Shown in pieces: positions 1-5,070 of a stretch of 5,070 nucleotides of DNA. Numbering within the stretch: position 1 is the stretch's first letter; each line of letters starts with the position of its first letter. Made by a program: the position numbers and the translations under genes. The notes under the pieces were generated by a model. The model saw only the letters and a list, made by a program, of their open reading frames with translations. It did not search any database and was not told the DNA's origin. The stretch covers positions 1 through 5,070 of the forward strand of contig JASHVT010000028.1 of NCBI GenBank assembly GCA_030039515.1, written 5' to 3'. Source of the DNA: Nitrososphaerales archaeon (GTDB lineage: Archaea; Thermoproteota; Nitrososphaeria; Nitrososphaerales; Gagatemarchaeaceae).

Positions 1-2016
1 CCGATGAAGGAGGGCGTCGTGGACATGGGCGCGGGCCTGCAGAGGTGGACTTGGCTCACCCAGGGGACCCCCACGGCCTATGACGCCAACTTCGCTTCGA
101 CGCTCTCGAAGATGAACGAGAAGTGCGACGTGAGGACTGACCGCGAGCTGTTCATGAGCTTCGCCCGACTCGCCGGCGCCATGAACATAGACGAATATGG
201 CTCCCTTGCCGAACCGAGGAAGGTCATAGCCGGGCAGCTGGGAGTCGATCCGGGTGCACTGGAGGAGCAACTTGCGCCGATGGAGGCCCTGTACGCCGTC
301 GCAGATCACGCGCAGACCCTGCTCTTCGGGATAGCCGACGGTATGCTGCCGAGCAACTCGGGCGGGGGATACAACTTGCGGATCCTGTTCAGGCGCGCGA
401 GGGGGTTCATCGACAGGTTCAAGTTTCCGTTGGGCCTCGCGGAGGTCGCGGGCTGGCACATCGACTACCTGTCCCGCATGTATCCGGAGCTCGAGGAACA
501 TCGGAAGGACGTCGAAGAAGTGCTGAGGGTCGAGGAGGCGAGATACGGCTCGGCCACCGACAGGGTGTCAAAGATAGTCGCGTCGCTGGCGTCGACAGGG
601 GAGGCCGTGACGACCGACCGACTGATTCAGCTCTACGACTCTGACGGGGTGACTCCTGAGCAGCTTGCGGACGCAGGCGCGAAGGTCGACGTCCCTGAGG
701 ACTTCTACGAGAAGGTCCAGTCCAGGCACGTCACTAAGAAGCTGGAGGAGCCGAAGACGCCGTTCAGGTTGGAGGGCGTCCCTCCCACCAAGCTCCTGTA
801 CTACGAGGACAAGGCTGACTTCCAGTTCACGGCGAAGGTTGCCGGAGTCTTCGAGGGCGACCAGGTGGTGCTAGACCGCACGATGTTCTACCCGAGGGGG
901 GGCGGCCAGGAGCCCGACCATGGATACATAGGAGACGCCAGGGTCGTGGACGTGGAGAAGTTCGGGAACATAGTGCTGCACAAGGTCGAGGGAAAGGCTC
1001 CGAAGGCAGGGGCGCATGTCAGATGCGAGGTCGACTCCAGGCGGAGGAGGAGGATAACCCAGATCCACACCGCGACCCACATCCTCAACGGGTCGTCGAG
1101 ACAGGTACTCGGCCCGTGGGTCTGGCAGCACTCGGCCTTCAAAGAGGAAGACTACGGAAGGATAGACGTCACCCATTTCTCGCACCTGACCGAACAGCAG
1201 GTCCAGAGGATTGAGGACGTCGCCAATGACGTGGTCAGGAAGGACATGAAGATAACGAACACGTTCATGCCCAGACAGACCGCAGAGTCGAGGTATGGGT
1301 TCAGGCTCTACCAGGGAGGGGTGGTTCCGGGGGACCGCGTCAGGGTCGTGAACATAGGGGGATGGGACGTCGAAGCTTGCGGAGGGACCCACACGAGGAC
1401 TACCGGGGAGGTGGGGCTAATCAAGATCGTGAGAGCTGAGAGGGTCCAGGACGGAGTCGAGAGGCTGGAGTTCGTCGCAGGAGAGGCGGCGATAGAGTAC
1501 ATGCACAGGTTGGACTCGGAGCTCGGCGAGCTGTCGTCGGCGCTCGGAACACAGCGAGAAAACCTCCCGAGGGTGGCAAAGACGCTGCTGGTCGAGCTCG
1601 AGGAGTCCCGCTCGAGGGAGAGGTCCTTGGGCGAGGCGGTCGTCCGCCTGTCCGCTGGAAGCGTCGCGTCTGAAGCCAAGGAGATAGTGTCCGCGAGGCT
1701 CTACGTCTCCAAGAGGCCCTCCATGGGTGAGGAGCAGATCATCGCCCACGGGCAGAAGAGCGTCGCCGCTGACCCGGCCCTGGTCTACGTGTGCGTGTTT
1801 CAGACGGGGAAGGCAGCCCGGGTCGTCTGCTTCGTGGGCCAGTCCGCGGCCAAGGCGGGTCACTCTGCCTCCGAAGTCGTCAGAAGGGTGGCCTCGGTCT
1901 TGGGAGGGTCTGGAGGAGGCTCCCAGTACTTCGCGCAAGGAGGCGGTCCCGCCTCCGACAAGATAGACGAGGCTGCCTCGGCCGCGGAGGCGATCAGGGC
2001 GCCGACGACGAGGTGA
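1..2016 (+). CDS. alaS: Alanyl-tRNA synthetase, archaeal type (5'-truncated by window edge)
   Basis: Cytoplasmic class II enzyme that attaches alanine to tRNA-Ala. The frame is open from base 1, so the 671 visible codons are a fragment; archaeal AlaRS is about 900 residues, so roughly the first 230 (motifs 1 and 2) lie upstream. Residues are counted from the Met at base 4, which is internal and not the start. Motif 3 is at 8-15 (MGAGLQRW), followed by the archaeal-type block LTQGTPTAYD (18-27). The tRNA-recognition middle domain contains DGMLPSN (112-118). The editing domain runs from about 262 to 495, with FYPRGGGQ, the HTATH metal motif (H355, H359) and the CGGTH motif (C459, H463), all intact for hydrolysis of Ser/Gly-tRNA-Ala. 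A helical linker (about 497-560) leads to a C-terminal DHHA1 domain with GGSGGGSQYFAQGGG at 634-648. The gene ends in TGA six bases before leuS, in the same frame. Odd point: motif 3 reads LQR where LER is usual. The family assignment is very secure. Confidence 0.97.
   Translation, partial: PMKEGVVDMGAGLQRWTWLTQGTPTAYDANFASTLSKMNEKCDVRTDRELFMSFARLAGAMNIDEYGSLAEPRKVIAGQLGVDPGALEEQLAPMEALYAVADHAQTLLFGIADGMLPSNSGGGYNLRILFRRARGFIDRFKFPLGLAEVAGWHIDYLSRMYPELEEHRKDVEEVLRVEEARYGSATDRVSKIVASLASTGEAVTTDRLIQLYDSDGVTPEQLADAGAKVDVPEDFYEKVQSRHVTKKLEEPKTPFRLEGVPPTKLLYYEDKADFQFTAKVAGVFEGDQVVLDRTMFYPRGGGQEPDHGYIGDARVVDVEKFGNIVLHKVEGKAPKAGAHVRCEVDSRRRRRITQIHTATHILNGSSRQVLGPWVWQHSAFKEEDYGRIDVTHFSHLTEQQVQRIEDVANDVVRKDMKITNTFMPRQTAESRYGFRLYQGGVVPGDRVRVVNIGGWDVEACGGTHTRTTGEVGLIKIVRAERVQDGVERLEFVAGEAAIEYMHRLDSELGELSSALGTQRENLPRVAKTLLVELEESRSRERSLGEAVVRLSAGSVASEAKEIVSARLYVSKRPSMGEEQIIAHGQKSVAADPALVYVCVFQTGKAARVVCFVGQSAAKAGHSASEVVRRVASVLGGSGGGSQYFAQGGGPASDKIDEAASAAEAIRAPTTR
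2010..2016 (+). promoter_or_regulatory. Shine-Dalgarno sequence for leuS, overlapping the alaS stop codon
   Basis: GAGGTGA is a seven-base match to the archaeal anti-Shine-Dalgarno complement GGAGGTGATC. Its last three bases are the alaS TGA stop. Six bases separate it from the TTG at 2023, a normal spacing, and this decides the leuS start. The overlap suggests that ribosomes finishing alaS help to load leuS; this coupling is inferred. Confidence 0.8.
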
Positions 2017-2022
2017 GCAGTC

Positions 2023-4854
2023 TTGTCTCCAAGAGAAAAATACTGGCTCGGCGTCTGGAACGAGAGGCACGTATTCGAACCCGATCCCATGCCCGGCAAG
2101 AAGAAGGCCTTCGTCACCGTCCCTTACCCTTACATGAACGGCCCGGTCCACGTCGGGACCGCCTTCACTGCCGTGAGGGTCGAGTTCTACGCGAGATTCA
2201 AGAGGATGCAGGGCTACAATGTGCTCTTCCCGTGGGCCTGGCACTGGACGGGCAAGTCCATAGTCGGGATGAGCCAGAGGCTCAAGAAGGGGGACCAGAG
2301 CGTCAGGCGCGGCTTCGTCGAAGTGGACGGGGTCCCAGAAAGGGAGGTGGAGAAGTTCGTCGAGCCGGAGTACCTCGCTTCCTACTACACAAAGGTGAGC
2401 CGTCAGGTCATCAAGGACACGGGCTTCTCGATAGACTGGAGGAGGGAGTTCAGGACCGTGGATCCGGCCTACAGGAAGTTCGTGGAGTGGCAGTACCTCA
2501 GGCTGCGCGAGCTCGGGTACGTGGTGCAAGGCACGCACCCCGTCGTGTGGTGTCCGTTCGACAAGAGCCCCACGGGGGATGCCGACAGGTCGGAGGGAGA
2601 AGGGGAGTCCCCGCAAGAGTTCAGTCTCATCAAGTTCCATCTGGGCGAATGGGCCCTCGTCGCGGCCACCCTCCGGCCAGAGACTATCTATGGCGCGACG
2701 AACATCTGGGTGAACCCCGAGGAAGAGTACAGCGAAGCTCGGGTGGACGGCGAGCTCTGGGTCGTCAGCTCGTCCGCGCTCCTCAGGCTCTCTGAGCAGA
2801 AGCACGAGGTGACGCCTGTCCGTTCCTTCAAGGGCACCGAGCTGATAGGGCGGTACGCGGTCGCCCCGCTTACGGACAAGAGCTTGCCCGTCCTACCAGG
2901 GACGTTCGTCGACGCCTCCTTCGGGACAGGCGTCGTCTACAGCGTCCCAGCCCACGCGCCCTACGACCTTGCCGCGCTGAGAGACATTCAGGAGGGGAGG
3001 TTGAAGGCAGGAAGAGATGCCAAGGAGATGGCAGACAGGATCGTCCCGCTCCCCATCATCTCCGTGGATGGATACTCGCAGGTACCCGCGGCTGACGCCT
3101 TGAGAGGCCACGGCATCAAAGACTCCATGGACGCTGCTCTCGAAGCAGCCACCAAGGAGGTGTATGGCGACGAGTTCCACCGCGGCGTGATGACATCCGC
3201 GTCCGGCCCCTTATCCGGGATGAAGGTAACGGAAGGGAAGGCGAAGGCAGTCCAGCTGCTCGACGGGACGGGGAGATACGGGAGGATGTGGGAGCTCTCT
3301 GAGAAGGTGGTCTGCAGGTGCGGGACGAGGTGCTACGTGAAGGTCCTTGAGAACCAGTGGTTCTTGGAATACTCGAACCCTGAGTGGAAGGCCAAGGCGA
3401 GACGCGTGATAGACAAGGCCGCCGTACGCCCGGAGGACGCGAGGGCCTGGTTCAATTCCACTATCGACTGGCTTGGAGACTGGCCATGCGCCAGGAGGTC
3501 AGGGATGGGCACAAAGCTTCCCTGGGACCCTGAGTGGATAGTCGAGACGTTGAGCGACTCGACGATCTACATGGCCTTCTACTCCCTGAGCAAGTACGTC
3601 AACGGCGAGAAGATCGCTCCCGAGAGCCTCGAGCCGGAGCTTCTTGACTACGTGTTCCTCGGCAAAGGCAACCCGGCTTCTCTCTCGAAGGCGGCAGGGA
3701 CGACTGAGAAGAGAGTCAGGGACATCCACGAGGAGTTCAGCTATTGGTACCCCGTCGACCTGCGCAACTCTGCGAAGGAGCTGATCCCCAACCACCTGAC
3801 CTTCTTCGCCTTCCACCACGCGGCTCTGTTCCCAGAGAGGAACTGGCCGAGGGGGATAGGCGTCAACGGGATGATCCAGGTCGAAGGGAAGAAGATGAGC
3901 AAGTCGAAGGGGAACTTCGTGACGTGGAGGGCCGCGCTCGAGAAGCACGGGGCTGACGGGTTCAGGCTCGCGCTCGCGCTGACAGCCGACGGGATGGACG
4001 ACGCCGACTGGAGGGACAGGGCCGCCGAGGACGCGAGGTCCAAGGTCGAGTCGGTGATCCCGTTCGTGAAGGAGAGCCTCAGGTCGGCAGCCAAGAGGGA
4101 TGCAGACATGCTTGACGCATGGCTCCTTTCGTCCGTCCACAGGCGGATAGTGGCCGTGACGGAGGCGATGGAGGGCCTCAGGGTGAGGAGGGCGGCCGCG
4201 GCGGCCTTCTTGAACACCTGGAACGACATAAGGCATTACCTAAGGAGGAGCGAGCACCCAAGGGCTCAGACGCTGCAGGTCGTCTTCGACGCCTGGGCCA
4301 GGCTCATGGCGCCGTTCGCTCCGTTCATGGCGGAGGACCTCAACAGGGAGCTCGGAGGGAAGGGACTCATCTGCCAGGCGGACTGGCCGTCCCTCAAAGA
4401 CTTCCCTGTAGACGAGGGCGCCGAGCTTGCCGAGGCGGTCGTCGCCAAGGCGCTGGAGGACGCGAGGAAGGTCCTCAAGGTCGTCGTGGGCCCGAGGAGC
4501 AAGCTCAACGTCTATGTCAGCTCAGACCTGACAAGGCAGTACTTCTATGAGCTCGCCGCCGCGAAACAGAAGGGAGAGGATGTGGGGCAGGTGGTAAGGA
4601 AGTACTCGTCGGCGAAGATTCCACCGGACCGGGTCTTCAAGCTCATGTACGAAGTCGGGTCAGAGACGCTGACCAAGCTCCTGACGCATGGAAATTTTGA
4701 CGAGTTCGGCACGCTCGACGCCGCCTCCCGTTTCATGTCAGACGAGCTAGGCGTCCATGTGGTCGTCCAGAAGGCAGGCTCTCCAGGCACGCGAGACCCC
4801 GGTAGCAGGGCGAAGGACGCTCTGCCCTTGAAGCCAGCCCTCTTCCTGGAGTGA
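2023..4854 (+). CDS. leuS: Leucyl-tRNA synthetase, archaeal/eukaryotic type, complete
   Basis: Cytoplasmic class I enzyme that charges tRNA-Leu with leucine; 943 residues, close to the 967 I recall for Pyrococcus LeuRS. The start is TTG: the in-frame alaS stop lies just upstream, the Shine-Dalgarno is well placed, and the next Met (residue 23) would cut into the N-terminal helix (REKYWLGVWNERHVFEP). The Rossmann catalytic fold has PYPYMNGPVHVGT (34-46), the HIGH-motif position, and KMSKS at 624-628. The CP1 editing domain (about 195-430) contains TLRPET (216-221) and GTGVVYSVPAHAPYD (301-315), where D315 matches the invariant editing Asp. Other family blocks are QWFLEY (445-450), LPWDPEW (499-505), SDSTIYMA (511-518) and IPNHLTFF (588-595). 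A helical anticodon-binding-like domain spans about 685-800. The C-terminal domain, ending in LPLKPALFLE, is the part that in archaeal LeuRS contacts the long variable arm of tRNA-Leu. Odd points: HVGT instead of HVGH, and a CRCGTRC cysteine cluster (431-437). No frameshift or truncation is seen. Confidence 0.97.
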   Translation: MSPREKYWLGVWNERHVFEPDPMPGKKKAFVTVPYPYMNGPVHVGTAFTAVRVEFYARFKRMQGYNVLFPWAWHWTGKSIVGMSQRLKKGDQSVRRGFVEVDGVPEREVEKFVEPEYLASYYTKVSRQVIKDTGFSIDWRREFRTVDPAYRKFVEWQYLRLRELGYVVQGTHPVVWCPFDKSPTGDADRSEGEGESPQEFSLIKFHLGEWALVAATLRPETIYGATNIWVNPEEEYSEARVDGELWVVSSSALLRLSEQKHEVTPVRSFKGTELIGRYAVAPLTDKSLPVLPGTFVDASFGTGVVYSVPAHAPYDLAALRDIQEGRLKAGRDAKEMADRIVPLPIISVDGYSQVPAADALRGHGIKDSMDAALEAATKEVYGDEFHRGVMTSASGPLSGMKVTEGKAKAVQLLDGTGRYGRMWELSEKVVCRCGTRCYVKVLENQWFLEYSNPEWKAKARRVIDKAAVRPEDARAWFNSTIDWLGDWPCARRSGMGTKLPWDPEWIVETLSDSTIYMAFYSLSKYVNGEKIAPESLEPELLDYVFLGKGNPASLSKAAGTTEKRVRDIHEEFSYWYPVDLRNSAKELIPNHLTFFAFHHAALFPERNWPRGIGVNGMIQVEGKKMSKSKGNFVTWRAALEKHGADGFRLALALTADGMDDADWRDRAAEDARSKVESVIPFVKESLRSAAKRDADMLDAWLLSSVHRRIVAVTEAMEGLRVRRAAAAAFLNTWNDIRHYLRRSEHPRAQTLQVVFDAWARLMAPFAPFMAEDLNRELGGKGLICQADWPSLKDFPVDEGAELAEAVVAKALEDARKVLKVVVGPRSKLNVYVSSDLTRQYFYELAAAKQKGEDVGQVVRKYSSAKIPPDRVFKLMYEVGSETLTKLLTHGNFDEFGTLDAASRFMSDELGVHVVVQKAGSPGTRDPGSRAKDALPLKPALFLE

Positions 4855-4864
4855 TCGCTCAGAG

Positions 4865-4872
4865 TTCAAATA
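4865..4872 (+). promoter_or_regulatory. Putative archaeal TATA box (TTCAAATA)
   Basis: In the 43-base gap after leuS, TTCAAATA is the only AT-rich patch and differs by one base from the consensus-like TTTAAATA. Its centre is about 26 bases before position 4895, so transcription would be expected to start at about 4893-4897, almost on top of the TTG at 4898. That geometry is typical of leaderless archaeal transcripts. The element is short and the call rests on position as much as sequence. Confidence 0.5.
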
Positions 4873-4897
4873 CGCCGGGCGGCGCGAAGGTTGCTAG

Positions 4898-5070
4898 TTG
4901 CCCCCGCATGAGAGCCGCCTGGAAGAGGTCGCCAAAGAGAGGATGTCTGACGAGTATTCAGACTACGCGCTATACGACAGGCTGGCCCGAACGGTGAAGG
5001 CCGGCAGCCCGTTTTCCGAGGTGCTGAGCGAGCTGTCCGCGACGGAGCACAGGCACTACGAGTTCTGGAG
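4898..5070 (+). CDS. Ferritin-like (rubrerythrin-type) domain protein, likely VIT1/CCC1-family iron transporter; 3' end outside window
   Basis: The frame opens right after an in-frame TAG (4895-4897), starts with TTG and runs unbroken through 57 codons off the window edge. The visible part looks like the first two helices of a ferritin-like four-helix bundle. Helix one contains DEYSDYALYDRLA (residues 18-30) and helix two contains the ExxH signature ATEHRHYEFW (48-57). E19, E50 and H53 are the expected di-metal ligands. This pattern (DE...Y..LA...E..HY.FW) is the one I know from archaeal proteins with an N-terminal rubrerythrin-like domain fused to a VIT1/CCC1 membrane transporter, which moves Fe2+ or Mn2+ across the cell membrane. 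The membrane part is not in the window, so a soluble rubrerythrin-like protein is also possible. The TTG start is preferred because of the TATA-like box 26 bases before it and because it gives a complete first helix; ATG at 4943 is the alternative but would remove 15 residues of that helix. Only a weak GAAGG (4886-4890) could serve as a ribosome binding site. Confidence 0.65.
   Translation, partial: MPPHESRLEEVAKERMSDEYSDYALYDRLARTVKAGSPFSEVLSELSATEHRHYEFW

Noticed and set aside
1791..2795. Open frame of 334 codons on the + strand spanning the end of alaS and the start of leuS
   Set aside because: It is out of frame with both genes, is dominated by Arg and Gly in low-complexity patterns, and shows no motif; it is a shadow of GC-rich codon use.
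1417..2805. Long open frame on the - strand (462 codons) across the alaS-leuS junction
   Set aside because: It lies entirely opposite two well-identified genes, its translation is rich in Arg, Pro, Leu and His with no recognisable motif, and such frames arise naturally opposite GC-rich coding sequence.
4193..4207. GC-rich palindrome-like stretch (GCGGCCGC core) as a possible structured element
   Set aside because: It encodes a run of alanines in a helix of LeuRS and is explained by GC-rich Ala codons.
3499..4236. Open frame of 245 codons on the - strand inside leuS
   Set aside because: It is fully covered by the leuS catalytic region including KMSKS, and its composition is typical of an antisense shadow.
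4860..4880. T-loop-like string GTTCAAAT suggesting the 3' end of a tRNA
   Set aside because: The flanking bases do not pair to form a T stem, there is no acceptor, anticodon or D arm around it, and it fits better as a TATA-like promoter element.
4855..4897. Transcription terminator after leuS
   Set aside because: No T-tract or convincing hairpin is visible in this gap, so no terminator can be supported from the sequence.
4908..4997. ATG at 4908 as the start of the third gene
   Set aside because: This frame hits TGA after about 29 codons and has no recognisable motif, whereas the frame from TTG 4898 encodes the ferritin-like helices.

Overview
This window is a GC-rich, densely coding stretch of archaeal DNA with every gene on the + strand. 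It holds the 3' two thirds of an archaeal-type alanyl-tRNA synthetase gene (alaS, positions 1-2016, 5' end outside the window), a complete archaeal/eukaryotic-type leucyl-tRNA synthetase gene (leuS, 2023-4854), and the first 57 codons of a ferritin-like-domain protein gene (4898 to the window end). The last is probably an iron transporter of the VIT1/CCC1 type or a stand-alone rubrerythrin-like protein.

The archaeal assignment rests on several features. LeuRS has the archaeal domain order and ends in a C-terminal motif (LPLKPALFLE) nearly identical to the tail I remember for Pyrococcus LeuRS. AlaRS is of the archaeal type (SQGTPTAYD-like block after motif 3). Arg is mostly AGG and Ile is often ATA. 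A GAGGTGA ribosome binding site sits before leuS, and a TATA-like box lies about 26 nt before the expected transcript start of the third gene. The high GC content and LeuRS details (CRCGTRC hairpin, RNSAKELIPNH block) make me lean towards the TACK archaea, possibly Nitrososphaeria/Thaumarchaeota or a relative, but this is an inference from memory and not secure.

Layout: alaS and leuS are separated by only 6 nt. The leuS Shine-Dalgarno sequence overlaps the alaS stop codon, so the two synthetases are very probably co-transcribed and perhaps translationally coupled. Both keep their editing domains, which clear mischarged tRNA. A 43-nt gap follows leuS. It carries an AT-rich promoter-like element and leads into a new, apparently leaderless transcription unit that starts with TTG.

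I see no mobile element, CRISPR array, RNA gene or clearly novel system. The points worth a second look are small: a non-canonical HIGH motif (HVGT) in LeuRS, an LQR instead of LER in AlaRS motif 3, a cysteine cluster in LeuRS that could bind zinc, and the gene-start signals.
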